This document shows positions 36,413 to 46,049 of a stretch of 64,000 nt of DNA, piece after piece (the stretch's first letter is position 1; every line of letters begins with the position of its first letter). The notes beneath the pieces were generated by a model. The model was not told the DNA's origin. It did not search any database and worked only from the letters and a program-made list of their open reading frames with translations. This DNA is from an uncultured Clostridia bacterium (lineage in GTDB: Bacteria > Bacillota > Clostridia > TANB77 > CAG-508). The DNA is taken from the NCBI GenBank assembly GCA_934157035.1, contig CAKPHG010000004.1, forward strand, positions 1-64,000, in the 5' to 3' direction. A program made the position numbers and the translations under genes.

Positions 36413-36931
36413 TTATATAAATATAATTACCATTGCTAGTCCTGCTGTTATTCCTAAAGTTTTATACATTTTTTTATTCTTTTTATTTTCTTCTTCTGCT
36501 TTTTCTATTTGCATGTTTATAAAATTTTCTACTACTTCTATTTCATTTATCTGACCTTGCATATCTACTTTTCCTAGTAAATTACTTAGCCCTTTTAAAA
36601 CTTCTATATCTTCTTTGTTTAAATTTGTATTAGTTTTATCTAAAGCTTCTATCCATGCTTGTCCTGCTGGTATTGTTGTCATTTTTTCGTAAGCATTTTT
36701 AAATATGTTTTTTACATTTTTACAATTTATGTTCTCTTTTTTTGAAAGTTCTTCAAATATATTTGGAATTGGTTCATACGTTAATTGTATTTTAGCAGAA
36801 AACATGTTAAGAGATGATTTTATTTGTTTTAATTCTTTTACCCTATTTTCATATTTTTTTGCTAGTAGTATTCCTATATAACTACTTGAAAATAGTATTG
36901 AAAATAAAATTATAACTTTTATTATATTCAT
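36413..36931 (-). CDS. spoIIIAB: Stage III sporulation protein AB
   Basis: 172 residues with terminal membrane helices and a cytoplasmic helical domain; RVKELKQIKSSLNMFSAKIQLTYEPIPNIFEEL and the end KNKKMYKTLGITAGLAMVIIFI fit SpoIIIAB, related to the GspF fold. Works with the ATPase AA. Confidence 0.9.
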   Translation of the reverse strand: MNIIKVIILFSILFSSSYIGILLAKKYENRVKELKQIKSSLNMFSAKIQLTYEPIPNIFEELSKKENINCKNVKNIFKNAYEKMTTIPAGQAWIEALDKTNTNLNKEDIEVLKGLSNLLGKVDMQGQINEIEVVENFINMQIEKAEEENKKNKKMYKTLGITAGLAMVIIFI

Positions 36932-36999
36932 ATTCTTGTCCTCTTAATTCTAATTTCTATATAAATTATATGCATGTTATTCTTTTTTAGAACCATATT

Positions 37000-37953
37000 T
37001 TATGTATTATTAATAATTACATATTGTTTTTCTATTTTGTTTAAACAATATACTTTTTCTATTTCTCCTTTTTCTTTTTTTTCACTTAAAAAAATTATTC
37101 TCTCGAAAACTCCATTTTCTATTAATTCTCTTATTGTTGGATTTAATTTTATATCTTCTACATTTTCTCCATGTGCAGTAAATATTGTTTTTATACCAGA
37201 ACATATTGTTTGCATTATTGGCTTTATTTCTTCTTTATTTCCTATTTCATCTGCAATAATTACTTTTGGTGCCATACTTCTTATAAGCATTGTTAAGCCC
37301 TTTTCTTTGCTTACATTGTCCAACACATCTGTTCTAAGTCCTATATCATTTTGAGGCACTCCTCTATACATTGCAGCTATTTCTCCTCTTTCGTCTACTA
37401 CTCCTACATTTATTCCGTGAAAATTTATTTGTTCTATTCCATTACTCAATTTTCTAATTAAATCTCTTAAAATTGTAGTCTTTCCTACTCCTGGAGGTGA
37501 TACTATTAATGTATTGTATATTGAATTTTCTTCCTGATTAATTACATATTTTACAATCTTACTGCTACAACCAATAACTTGTTTGGCAACACGAAAGTTA
37601 AGACTTGATACATAATTAATATTACTTACTTTTCCTTCTTTCATTACAACATTACCAGTTATACCAACACGGTGTCCTCCTTGAATAGTAATGTATCCAT
37701 TGCATATTTGAGATTGATAACTATATATTGAATTATCACATATATGTTGAAGTATCTCTAAAATTTCTTCTTGCTTAACTATGTATTCTATTTTTCTTTC
37801 CTCTTGGCCTATTTTTAATAAAATTGGTCGGTTTGTCCTTATTCTTATTTCTTCTATTAAATTAATATTTATGTTCTCTGATAAAAAATAATCTTCAATT
37901 TTTTTTGCTATTCTAACGGGAAAATATCTTAAAATGCTATTAATATAAATCAT
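37000..37953 (-). CDS. spoIIIAA: Stage III sporulation protein AA, ATPase
   Basis: 317-residue secretion-type ATPase. Walker A PPGVGKTT (153-160), GVVDERGEIAAMYRG, DVLDNVSKEKGLTMLIRSMAPKVIIADEIG and FTAHGE. It powers the SpoIIIA complex from the mother-cell cytoplasm. First gene of the eight-gene operon. A sigma-E promoter is expected upstream, but I could not identify one with confidence. Confidence 0.94.
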   Translation of the reverse strand: MIYINSILRYFPVRIAKKIEDYFLSENININLIEEIRIRTNRPILLKIGQEERKIEYIVKQEEILEILQHICDNSIYSYQSQICNGYITIQGGHRVGITGNVVMKEGKVSNINYVSSLNFRVAKQVIGCSSKIVKYVINQEENSIYNTLIVSPPGVGKTTILRDLIRKLSNGIEQINFHGINVGVVDERGEIAAMYRGVPQNDIGLRTDVLDNVSKEKGLTMLIRSMAPKVIIADEIGNKEEIKPIMQTICSGIKTIFTAHGENVEDIKLNPTIRELIENGVFERIIFLSEKKEKGEIEKVYCLNKIEKQYVIINNT

Positions 37954-38087
37954 TATTTCTCCTTTAACTTTTTAAGCTTATTTTTTAATATTGTTAAGTC
38001 TATTTTTTATATTTCTTAATTGTAATATTAATATTTTATGCATATTGTTTTTGATTTAGAACTTAATTATTGCTAAATTTGTAACAC

Positions 38088-38123
38088 AAAAAAAGAAAGG
38101 ATTTTATAAAATCCTTTCTTTTT
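38088..38123 (-). terminator. Terminator of yebC
   Basis: AAAGAAAGGATTTTAT with its complement, followed by T runs, 19 nt past the yebC stop. Confidence 0.8.
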
Positions 38124-38141
38124 ATTAATTTTTATTTTATA

Positions 38142-38867
38142 TTATTCATCCCAGTTATGATAAACTTCTGATACATCATCTAGTTCGTCTAACATATCTA
38201 GTAATCTTTCCATTCTAGCTGCTCCTGCTTCGTCTAATGCTACGTATGTTGATGGTACCATTTGTACTCCTGCTTCTAAGAATTCTAGATTTTCGGCTTC
38301 TAGTTTTTCTCTTACTTCTGAGAATGTTTCTGGTGTTGTTGTTATTTCATATACTTCTTCTTCTGAAGAAAAATCTTCTGCTCCTGATTCTATTGCAAGC
38401 ATCATTAAGCTATCTTCGTCTAATGAACAATTTGACTTATCTATTACTATTACACCTTTTTTTGTAAACAAATAAGATACGCATCCATTTGTTCCTAAGT
38501 TTCCACCACATTTTGAAAAAGCATGTCTTATATCTGCTGCTGTTCTATTTTTGTTATCTGTTGCAGCTTCAACTATAACTGCTATTCCATTTGGTCCATA
38601 TCCTTCATATATTGCTTCTTCATAGTTCTCACTATTAGCTGCTCCTGCTGCTTTTTTTATTGCGTTGTTTATTGTATCGTTTGGCATATTTGCTGCTTTA
38701 CATTTTGCAATAACATCTTTTAATTTAGAGTTTCCAGCTGGATCTGCTCCTCCTTGTTTTACTGCCATTAATAATTCTCTACCTAATTTTGTAAATACTT
38801 TTCCTCTTGCAGCATCTGCTTTTCCTTTTTTGGCTTGTATGTTGTGCCATTTGCTATGTCCTGACAT
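38142..38867 (-). CDS. yebC: YebC/PmpR family translation or transcription factor
   Basis: 241 residues, full family length: start [40 protein letters not shown] and the C-terminal [12 protein letters not shown]. Members have been described as transcriptional regulators and, more recently, as factors that relieve ribosome stalling. Given the recoding proposed here a role at the ribosome is worth keeping in mind, but nothing in the sequence links it to CGG. Confidence 0.94.
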   Translation of the reverse strand: MSGHSKWHNIQAKKGKADAARGKVFTKLGRELLMAVKQGGADPAGNSKLKDVIAKCKAANMPNDTINNAIKKAAGAANSENYEEAIYEGYGPNGIAVIVEAATDNKNRTAADIRHAFSKCGGNLGTNGCVSYLFTKKGVIVIDKSNCSLDEDSLMMLAIESGAEDFSSEEEVYEITTTPETFSEVREKLEAENLEFLEAGVQMVPSTYVALDEAGAARMERLLDMLDELDDVSEVYHNWDE

Positions 38868-39062
38868 TTTAATTATTCCTCCTTTAGTTTTTTCCTTTAT
38901 TTTAAAGCTTTTCAGCTTTTGATTTCTTTTTTTGTTTTTTACTTTATTTATTATTTTTTAATAATCTTTTTATATTATATCATTTAAAAAAACCACAAAC
39001 AGTATATCATACTATTTTATTTTTGTGTAGTCTTTTTTTAAAATTAGTTAATATAAAAAAGC

Positions 39063-39093
39063 AAGAATCCAAGAAATATCTTCTTGGATTCTT
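39063..39093 (-). terminator. Terminator of the imported gene
   Basis: A perfect 13-bp stem (AAGAATCCAAGAA and its complement) with a 5-nt loop and a minus-strand GCTTTTTT after it. Confidence 0.8.
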
Positions 39094-39112
39094 ATTTTTG
39101 TGCTCATATCGG

Positions 39113-39427
39113 TCACCTGAGTTCTTCAGACAACTGTTTTACATATTTCTCTACAGAAATATCTATTCCGGCTGCCTTAATGGCTTCAAGCATCCACTGC
39201 TCTACTTCGTCCTTTGCACTGACTAATTCTTTGTTTGAAGGAATTATTTTGCCTTCATCTTTGACTTTTTTGAGAAGTTCCTTCCATGAATAACTCTTTT
39301 CAACATGCCATATTACTATTGCAATTTTCAAGAGTTCATAGCCAGGAACCTGAGGGTTTATTTTTTCTCTCCGTAAAAGAGCATTAGCCCTGTTATAAAG
39401 TCCCGGATATCTTGTAATTTCGCACAT
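39113..39427 (-). CDS. Unrecognised small protein of foreign base composition, contains CGG
   Basis: 104 residues, soluble, mostly helical (YELLKIAIVIWHVEK, DEVEQWMLEAIKAAGIDISVEKYVKQL). I cannot name the family. By eye the gene is near 40 percent G+C with codons such as GCC, CTC and CCG that neighbours avoid, so it is probably a recent import. Arg19 is CGG (39371-39373) within TTA CGG AGA. Unlike the five recoding sites, a +1 skip here would stop five codons on. So either CGG is still read in frame here, or this gene cannot be made properly in this host. SD AGGAGG, own promoter and own terminator. Confidence 0.65.
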   Translation of the reverse strand: MCEITRYPGLYNRANALLRREKINPQVPGYELLKIAIVIWHVEKSYSWKELLKKVKDEGKIIPSNKELVSAKDEVEQWMLEAIKAAGIDISVEKYVKQLSEELR

Positions 39428-39493
39428 ATTTTTTCCTCCTATTTTTTAATGTAAAATTATTTACTTTTAACATTTACTTTAGGTTACTACTAT

Positions 39494-39522
39494 AATATAT
39501 CACATTTTATGTAAAATTGCAA
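39494..39522 (-). promoter_or_regulatory. Promoter of the imported gene
   Basis: Minus strand: -35 TTGCAA (39517-39522), 17 nt, -10 TATATT (39494-39499). Confidence 0.6.
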
Positions 39523-39602
39523 GTTCCTTCTAGTATTACCAATGTTTTTTATTATATAGAGTAAATATTTAAGTACGAAATATTTCAAATTATATTCATT
39601 TT

Positions 39603-41318
39603 TTATTTAGTATTTTCTATAATTTTCTTAATTTCTTCATATCTTTTTACTTTAGCTGTAGTTGTTTTAATCATAGGTTCGTCTGTTACAATTATATTTT
39701 TTATATGTTGATATGTTGGTAGTTCTTTATTTATTTCTTTTATATCTTGCCATATTTTTTCTTTTAATTCTTCCTGCGTATAATTGTTCTTTTCTTTAAA
39801 TTCTTTATTATATACTATTTTAGCTGAAACTACCAAATCATCTTCTTTTGGCATACCAAATACCATACTTTCTTCTATATATGGTAAATCATTTATTAAT
39901 ATTTCTAATTCTTCTGGATAAATATTCTTTCCGTTCTTTAGTACTATAACATTTTTCTTTCTTCCTGCAACAAAAATGTATCCATCTTTATCTTGATATG
40001 CTAAATCTCCAGTATGGAACCAACCATCTACCATAACTTCATTTGTTGCTTCTTCATTTTCATAATATCCAAGCATTACATTTGGTCCTCTTGCTATAAT
40101 TTCTCCAATTCCTTCTTCGTTTGGATTATCTATTTTTATTTCTACATTTACCATAGGATAACCTATTGAACCATAACGTATACAATTTTCATTTTCAGCT
40201 GTTAAAACTGGTGAAGTTTCTGTTAAACCATAACCTTGAACTGTTAATATACCAAAATCATTAAAACCTTTTGCTACTTTTTTGTCTATTCCTGATGCTC
40301 CACTTACTATAAAACGTATATTTCCACCCAGACTATCAATAACATCTTTAAATACTTTTCTTCTTATATCTATTTTAAATTTTAGTAAAAAGTTTGTTAT
40401 TGGTATAATTCTTTTTATTAATTTTTCTTTTCCCTTTTTTTCTATTTCTTTCATTATTTTTTTGTACATTGCTTCTAATAATAATGGAACACATACAAAA
40501 GTAGTTACTTTGTATTCTTTAAGGTTACTTTGTATATGTCTTATTCCGTCGCAAAATACATTAGTTGCACCATTTGATAAGAAAAATAATAATCCTGTGC
40601 TTCCAAATGTATGGTGAAATGGCAAAAATGCTAGGTTGACATCTGTGTCGTAAATTTTTTCTGCACTATTTAATGCATAAATGTTTGAAGCTATATTTTT
40701 ATGTGAAAGCATTACTGCTTTAGAAGCAGAAGTTGTTCCTGAAGTAAATAAAATAATGCTCATTTCTTCTTCATTTATTTTAGCATCTAAAAATTCTCTA
40801 TATCCTTTATTTAATAACTCTTTTCCTTCTGTTAATAATTCATTTATAGAAGTGAAAGTGTCATTTTCGTCCATACAAATAAATTCTGTTACATTTGTTG
40901 TTTTATTTTCTTTTATTTGTTTCATTATTTCTTCATACTTTTTATCAAAAACAACTGCATTTGAATGACTTCTTTGTAATAAAGATTCTATTTCACTATC
41001 TGGAAGCCCTTTGTCTAAAGGCACTAATATTCCAGTTCCGTTTAACACTGCATAATATGTTAATGCCCATTCATAACGATTTGGACTAATAACTGCTATA
41101 TGTTTATTTTTTAATCCTTTATTTATTAGAGCAGAACCTAAAGAGTTTATCTGCTCTCCAAATTCTTTGTATGTTATATTGGTGTATTTTTCTTCATTTT
41201 TATCTTTGTTTTTTATAATAAAAGCATTATTTTCAGGATATCTTTCTATAGCATTATTAATAATTTCTCTTATATTCTTAAATTCTTTTGCATCATAAAT
41301 TTTATTTTTTGAATTCAT
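39603..41318 (-). CDS. AMP-dependent acyl-CoA synthetase/ligase
   Basis: 571 residues, ANL superfamily. ATP-binding loop LFTSGTTSASKAVMLSH, core GYGLTETSPVLTAEN, hinge region WFHTGDLAYQDKDGYIFVAGRKKNVIVLKNGKNIYPEE. It activates a carboxylic acid as acyl-AMP and passes it to CoA, probably a fatty acid. Single gene with its own downstream terminator region. The substrate is inferred from the long-chain-type motifs. Confidence 0.88.
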   Translation of the reverse strand: MNSKNKIYDAKEFKNIREIINNAIERYPENNAFIIKNKDKNEEKYTNITYKEFGEQINSLGSALINKGLKNKHIAVISPNRYEWALTYYAVLNGTGILVPLDKGLPDSEIESLLQRSHSNAVVFDKKYEEIMKQIKENKTTNVTEFICMDENDTFTSINELLTEGKELLNKGYREFLDAKINEEEMSIILFTSGTTSASKAVMLSHKNIASNIYALNSAEKIYDTDVNLAFLPFHHTFGSTGLLFFLSNGATNVFCDGIRHIQSNLKEYKVTTFVCVPLLLEAMYKKIMKEIEKKGKEKLIKRIIPITNFLLKFKIDIRRKVFKDVIDSLGGNIRFIVSGASGIDKKVAKGFNDFGILTVQGYGLTETSPVLTAENENCIRYGSIGYPMVNVEIKIDNPNEEGIGEIIARGPNVMLGYYENEEATNEVMVDGWFHTGDLAYQDKDGYIFVAGRKKNVIVLKNGKNIYPEELEILINDLPYIEESMVFGMPKEDDLVVSAKIVYNKEFKEKNNYTQEELKEKIWQDIKEINKELPTYQHIKNIIVTDEPMIKTTTAKVKRYEEIKKIIENTK

Positions 41319-41387
41319 AATTTTTTCACTCCTAATTAATTTATATAAATATAATTTCCATATTTTTTTAGAAAATTCGTATTATGC

Positions 41388-41418
41388 AAAAAGAGATAGT
41401 ATTATTACTATCTCTTTT
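41388..41418 (-). terminator. Terminator of the HD-domain operon
   Basis: AAAAAGAGATAGTA pairs with TACTATCTCTTTT; a T run follows on the minus strand. Another inverted repeat, GTTTAGT/ACTAAAC, lies just upstream (41443-41463). Confidence 0.75.
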
Positions 41419-41476
41419 CTATATATTTTACCACACTGAGTTTAGTAGTACAACTAAACTGACTACCAGTTCAAAA

Positions 41477-42007
41477 TTATATATCATAAAAATATGTAGC
41501 TTCTAAATCTGCTTCATGTACAAGCAATGCTATAGGATATTTTTTATATGCTATTCCTATTGTTCCATATAATTCTTTTGGCTCTGTAAATCCCATGTGC
41601 CAACGAATAGCATATCTTTCTTCTGGTGTTAGTTTTATAAATTCTGAAATCATCATTACAGATTTTTCTCCATGGCCATATGGAATTGTATCATCCACTG
41701 TATAATAAGGAACTTTTTCCCATACTCCTTGTTCATTTTTTGCATTACGATAATCTACTTTATAAAAATTAGCTTTACATACATCATGTAATAATGCAAT
41801 TATTTTTACAGAATCTGAATCTTCTGTTTTAGTTTTTAGTATTTCATAAACTTTCATACTATGTTCTAAAAGTCCTCCTTTAAAGCATCCATGAAATCTA
41901 GTACTTGCAGGTGCTTCAAAAAAGTCTGTACGCTCTAAAAATTCTATTAGCTTGTCCATTCCTTCTCTATCTACTTGTTTCAATAAATTTATAAATTCTT
42001 CTTTCAT
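41477..42007 (-). CDS. HD-domain hydrolase
   Basis: 176 residues. HD phosphohydrolase-type domain with RFHGCFKGGLLEHSMKVYEIL (first His), the LLHDVCKAN doublet and YGHGEKSVMMISEF. Metal-dependent; probably acts on a nucleotide or other phosphate ester, exact substrate unknown. Its ATG overlaps the stop of the upstream gene by one base (TAATG). Confidence 0.85.
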   Translation of the reverse strand: MKEEFINLLKQVDREGMDKLIEFLERTDFFEAPASTRFHGCFKGGLLEHSMKVYEILKTKTEDSDSVKIIALLHDVCKANFYKVDYRNAKNEQGVWEKVPYYTVDDTIPYGHGEKSVMMISEFIKLTPEERYAIRWHMGFTEPKELYGTIGIAYKKYPIALLVHEADLEATYFYDI

Positions 42008-42900
42008 TACTTTTCTCCTTTTATATTGTTAATATTGTTACTTTCATCCTCCTGATGTTTTAAGATTTTTACTAAATCTCCTCTCCATGTAGAATTAAAT
42101 TTATAATAATATGGTTTAATATCTCCAACATACATATCAAAATATATCATATTTCCATTTTCATCTTGAGTTTTTAAATTTGGAAATGTCATTATCATTT
42201 TTTTATCCCCTGCCCAATTCATTATAAAGTTATTTAATCCTTCATTTCCATATATAATATTATATGCTTCTTCAACTTCTTGTTTATTTGAAACTTTAAG
42301 ATCATATTCATGCACTTTTCTAATTGTAAATAATTTTATTGCTATACCAGTGATTATACAATCTATCATCATAAAAATTATAACAATAATTGTTATAGTT
42401 TTTAATTTTTTAATTGATATTTTTGATTTTATCTTATCTATTAATTTATCTACTCTTGGATTTGCATGTGTCATTAGATAAATTGCTAAAAATCCCCAGA
42501 AAAATGAGAAAAATACACATATTCTACCATTAATATTTAGTGGCATATTTGAATAATCCCACCATTTTACATTTAAGAATATATCTCCATACCAACTAAC
42601 TATATATTCTACTATTGAACCTACTATAAATCCTCCAATAAATAGAGTATTACAGTTTTTATTGAAGTATTTTAGAGAAAGTATCATTACTACTGCCCCT
42701 AAACCATATATAGCACAAAATGGTCCATACAAAAAACTTTGTCTGCTTTCCCAAACGCCTTTTGTTACCATTCCAAATACTGTTTCTATAATATAACCTA
42801 TAACACTATAAATAATAAAGTATGCAAATATTCTCCAAATACTTACTCCAAATATTGTAAAAGATTCTTTTGGGTTTTTCTTTACATTTTCTTTTTCCAT
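42007..42900 (-). CDS. CmpB-like putative ABC-transporter membrane protein
   Basis: 297 residues, about six helices. IYSVIGYIIETVFGMVTKGVWESRQSFLYGPFCAIYGLGAV and KWWDYSNMPLNINGRICVFFSFFWGFLAI match the PF06541-type family, called a putative ABC-transporter membrane protein; no ATPase gene is near. The function is not established. Confidence 0.82.
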   Translation of the reverse strand: MEKENVKKNPKESFTIFGVSIWRIFAYFIIYSVIGYIIETVFGMVTKGVWESRQSFLYGPFCAIYGLGAVVMILSLKYFNKNCNTLFIGGFIVGSIVEYIVSWYGDIFLNVKWWDYSNMPLNINGRICVFFSFFWGFLAIYLMTHANPRVDKLIDKIKSKISIKKLKTITIIVIIFMMIDCIITGIAIKLFTIRKVHEYDLKVSNKQEVEEAYNIIYGNEGLNNFIMNWAGDKKMIMTFPNLKTQDENGNMIYFDMYVGDIKPYYYKFNSTWRGDLVKILKHQEDESNNINNIKGEK

Positions 42901-42924
42901 TTTATTCTCCTTTTTTCGACATTA

Positions 42925-43230
42925 TTATGCAATAAAAGTATAATATATAATTACAAAAATTTCAAATATTAATATTGCAGGAAATCCTATAACAAATCTC
43001 ATCTTTTTTGTTTTATGTCTAAACACATACATTCCAGCTATTCCACCAATACCTCCTCCTAAAAGTACTAGTGTAAATAAAGCAGATTCACTTATTCTCC
43101 ATTTTCCAAATTTAGCTTTTTTCTTATCTATTCCCATTACTACAAATGTTATTATATTTATTAAAATTAAGTATATAATTGCATTTTGCAAATTGAATAT
43201 TTTACTTAAATCAATAGCGTTTTCAAACAT
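42925..43230 (-). CDS. DUF1294 membrane protein
   Basis: 101 residues. Four helices with the family pattern VVMGIDKKKAKFGKWRISE and GGIAGMYVFRHKTKKMRF. The frame is open 10 codons further, but AAAGGAGAAAG precedes the ATG at 43230. First gene of a three-gene operon with the CmpB-like and HD genes. Confidence 0.87.
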   Translation of the reverse strand: MFENAIDLSKIFNLQNAIIYLILINIITFVVMGIDKKKAKFGKWRISESALFTLVLLGGGIGGIAGMYVFRHKTKKMRFVIGFPAILIFEIFVIIYYTFIA

Positions 43231-43270
43231 AACTTTCTCCTTTTTTCTATTTTTATACAAATTTAGTCAA

Positions 43271-43298
43271 ATTATACCATACTTTTTTAGTTGTGCAA
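43271..43298 (-). promoter_or_regulatory. Promoter of the DUF1294 operon
   Basis: Minus strand: -35 TTGCAC (43293-43298), 16 nt, -10 TATAAT (43271-43276). Confidence 0.7.
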
Positions 43299-43364
43299 AT
43301 GGTAGGATAATTTTTTATCTATTTTGGTCGAATTTAGCTGCTTCAAAAAATGAGTGTTAAAACA

Positions 43365-43393
43365 TTGAAAAAAAATATAAAATATAATACAAT
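43365..43393 (+). promoter_or_regulatory. Promoter of the small membrane protein at 43476
   Basis: -35 TTGAAA (43365-43370), 17 nt, -10 TACAAT (43388-43393). Confidence 0.55.
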
Positions 43394-43475
43394 CAAATTA
43401 AAAATGCGAAGGTAAAAAAATATAAGTTAAAATTTTTCAACCAATTTATTCTTCGTAAAAGGAGTGATATTAAAA

Positions 43476-43745
43476 ATGAAAAAAATCTTTTACATAATTT
43501 TGATATTTTTAGTTATTATAATAATCTTAGCAACCATCGATTATTTAAGAGTATCAAAATTTAAAAAACCTATTTTTTGTACTTGTACGCTGGCAATGAA
43601 AGATGGTGGTTCTGGAAAATATGTAGGATTAGGATATTCATTTACTATAGAGGGAAATTTTTTACCAGGAGAAAAACCTAATGGAATAACTAAATATGAT
43701 TATTATATTTTAGGAATAAAAATAAAATCAGTAATTAGAAATTAA
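43476..43745 (+). CDS. Small membrane-anchored protein
   Basis: 89 residues. One N-terminal helix (FYIILIFLVIIIILATI) then a short exported domain with CTCTLAMKDGGSGKYVGLGYSFTIEG and a repeat-like YYILGIKIKSV end. AAAGGAG (43458-43464) is 11 nt before ATG 43476; an in-frame GTG at 43464 overlaps that SD and is rejected. Family not recognised. Plus-strand, monocistronic. Confidence 0.7.
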   Translation: MKKIFYIILIFLVIIIILATIDYLRVSKFKKPIFCTCTLAMKDGGSGKYVGLGYSFTIEGNFLPGEKPNGITKYDYYILGIKIKSVIRN

Positions 43746-43844
43746 TAGAATATCTTGGATATAAATTTATATAATAAAGATTGTTATTTATTAAATTTTA
43801 TAGACAAAACTTAGTATATCAAAATCAAGCTTTTAGGGATAAAT

Positions 43845-43873
43845 TTGATTTTTCTGCCAGTTTATGGTATAAT
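43845..43873 (+). promoter_or_regulatory. Promoter of the 43906 gene
   Basis: -35 TTGATT (43845-43850), 17 nt, -10 TATAAT (43868-43873). Confidence 0.7.
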
Positions 43874-43905
43874 TATTGTGTATTTGAAAAAGAAGGTGAT
43901 TTTAT

Positions 43906-44616
43906 ATGTATGAAAGTTATAAGTCTTTTTCTTTAGAAGATAAACAATGGAATCAATCTTTTCATGATGCAACCAAAAATAGAGATAAGAAAAGAATATT
44001 CGAATTACTAAGTAAAGCTGGAAATGTTTATTTAGATGAATACTCTATTGACCACTCTATTTTTGAACTATATAATAGAAATCCTTCTAATGAAAAAAGG
44101 GAAAAACTTTTAGAAAACATTAAAAATAATAAAATTGTAAAAGGTATTGTAGATCAAAAAGATGCAATATCTATTAAGACTGTTTCAAATACTATTAAAG
44201 TTTCAAAATTATCAGATATTATTCCAGGTATTCAAAATGTTACACCTTCAAATAAAGGAAGTAATGTTGTAAACAAAAGTTGTTATCGTTCAGAATATAT
44301 TTCACAAATGCTTACTTTTCCAAATAGTATTGTTACTGGATATACTTATGGTATTGCAGATAAAGCAAAAAGTTTAGACACTTGGGTTGAATTTAAAAAT
44401 AATAATAATCAAGAATTTGTTGTGTTTCCAGATTCTAATACAGTTTATAATAAAGAAGGTTTTTATTTTTTAAAGCATGCTGAACCATTAAAGAAAGTTG
44501 CAAGTGATGATTTAAAAGGTAAAACTTCAGTTGGTAAATCTTCTGGTTCTTATACAGAACTTGGAGCAAACAATGAAATTGTCGACATTGAAATTGATAT
44601 GGGTGACGAAAGATAG
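43906..44616 (+). CDS. Unrecognised soluble protein
   Basis: 236 residues, no signal peptide or membrane helix, charged N-terminus, Ser/Lys-rich middle and an acidic tail ending DIEIDMGDER. SD AGAAGGTG before the ATG. The stop codon lies within the left arm of the hairpin element at 44612-44764, so the element may have altered the original C-terminus. No family assignment. Confidence 0.65.
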   Translation: MYESYKSFSLEDKQWNQSFHDATKNRDKKRIFELLSKAGNVYLDEYSIDHSIFELYNRNPSNEKREKLLENIKNNKIVKGIVDQKDAISIKTVSNTIKVSKLSDIIPGIQNVTPSNKGSNVVNKSCYRSEYISQMLTFPNSIVTGYTYGIADKAKSLDTWVEFKNNNNQEFVVFPDSNTVYNKEGFYFLKHAEPLKKVASDDLKGKTSVGKSSGSYTELGANNEIVDIEIDMGDER

Positions 44617-44764
44617 TAAACTATTAGGGACGGGCCTTTTTAGTTTAGCGTATAATAAATATAGCAGTATAATATATATTTTTTATTTAGAATATATATT
44701 ATACTGCTATAATAATTTATAAAAAAGCTAAACTAAAAAGGCCCGTTCCTAATAGTTTACTATC
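44612..44764. mobile_element. MITE-like palindromic element
   Basis: A 38-bp left arm (44612-44649) and its near-exact complement (44727-44764, one mismatch) enclose a second perfect 20-bp inverted repeat (44661-44680 and 44691-44710). The arms contain the G+C-rich core GGGACGGGCC, unlike the surroundings. A single-strand copy would fold into a 150-nt hairpin. It lies between convergent genes and could also end transcription of both. A solitary half-like copy is at 46050-46075. Confidence 0.7.
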
Positions 44765-44790
44765 CAAATATTCGAGTTTAGTTTAGTTTT

Positions 44791-45951
44791 TTAATTCCAT
44801 CTTTTTATTAATATTGCATTTATTATTATCACAACTATTGAACTTGCAAACATTACTTTAAATGTTATTTCTACATTAAACATACTTATAATTAGTAACA
44901 TTAGCAAAACTATAAATTCAAAAAAACATAAACACATTTCATGAATTATTGAAAGTAATATTGTACTCTTTTTATCATTTTTAACTTTGCTTTGTGATAA
45001 AGCTGAGTATGCTGAATCATATACATTATCTACTAGCTTATATACTGATTGATTTACCATTAATAAATATAAATTTTTACTTAATATAAAAATTGAAGTA
45101 ACTATTCCTTTTATTATTGAAATTATATTAAATGTTTTTATTTTATTTTTATCTAATCTTCTTCCAGCGATAAACAGACTTAATAATTCAATTATAGTTG
45201 ATATTATATAAAGTGAAGTAAATGTTTTTAGGTCCATTAATGTAATGTATAAATATAAAGGCACTGCTATTAATCTCTCTATTATTATACATGATCGTAG
45301 TCCACTAACTAGTTTTAATCTTGTATTTTCATGTTTCTTTACTAAATATTTATAACTTTCTTTAATTGGTTCATTCATTTCATATTTAAGCTTATTTTTG
45401 TCTATTTTGGCTAATCCAATATATGCTATAAGATATGAAAAAAATACTGATAATGCTATTGTTAAATTATTATTTCTAGTTAAAAACACTCCAACAAAAA
45501 TATATCCTAATATACTAGAAAAACATCTTAAAATATATATAAATGCATTAAATCTTCCTCTAAAATTTTCTTTCACTAATTTTCCTGGTATATAAGTATT
45601 TAGCGGATTATTTATTGCTCCACTAATTCCATACACAATTGCTATTGCTAAATAATAATATATATTTGTGTCAACTGTTAAAACTAATATCATACTTAAT
45701 GTTTTTAATATATAGCTTAATAATTTTGTATTGGCTGCTCCAATTTTCTTTAAGCATGTTCCTGATAATGGTGAAAAAATTCCCATTACTAAAAATTGTA
45801 TCATATATATAAATATTATCATTGTTACATTTACACCTGATTTATATAGTATTACTGGCGTAAATACTGCATATATGCTATTAGCAAATGTTCTAAAAAA
45901 ATTATCTATATATTGCATTATGTAATCTTTATTCTTCAAATATTCTTTCAT
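44791..45951 (-). CDS. MFS-type transporter
   Basis: 386 residues with about 12 membrane helices; GIFSPLSGTCLKKIGAANTKLL is the loop 2-3 region and RRLDKNKIK the midpoint. A single-gene efflux or uptake carrier; substrate unknown. Ends just beside the hairpin element. Confidence 0.8.
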   Translation of the reverse strand: MKEYLKNKDYIMQYIDNFFRTFANSIYAVFTPVILYKSGVNVTMIIFIYMIQFLVMGIFSPLSGTCLKKIGAANTKLLSYILKTLSMILVLTVDTNIYYYLAIAIVYGISGAINNPLNTYIPGKLVKENFRGRFNAFIYILRCFSSILGYIFVGVFLTRNNNLTIALSVFFSYLIAYIGLAKIDKNKLKYEMNEPIKESYKYLVKKHENTRLKLVSGLRSCIIIERLIAVPLYLYITLMDLKTFTSLYIISTIIELLSLFIAGRRLDKNKIKTFNIISIIKGIVTSIFILSKNLYLLMVNQSVYKLVDNVYDSAYSALSQSKVKNDKKSTILLSIIHEMCLCFFEFIVLLMLLIISMFNVEITFKVMFASSIVVIIINAILIKRWN

Positions 45952-45973
45952 TTTTGCTCCGCGTTTTTTTATT

Positions 45974-46006
45974 TTCCCCTAAAAGTTCTTGCTACTTTTA
46001 GGGGAA
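45974..46006. terminator. Hairpin downstream of polC
   Basis: A 13-bp perfect stem TTCCCCTAAAAGT/ACTTTTAGGGGAA with a 7-nt loop, between polC and the MFS gene. No clear T run on the minus strand, so terminator action is probable, not certain. Confidence 0.55.
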
Positions 46007-46049
46007 TCTTATAACTTATGTATTTATTCGGATTACTTTAAATTTTTAA

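Noticed and set aside
37954..38060. Sigma-E promoter for the spoIIIA operon.
   Set aside because: Some CATAAAAT-like stretches exist, but no -35/-10 pair with acceptable spacing stood out from the A+T background.
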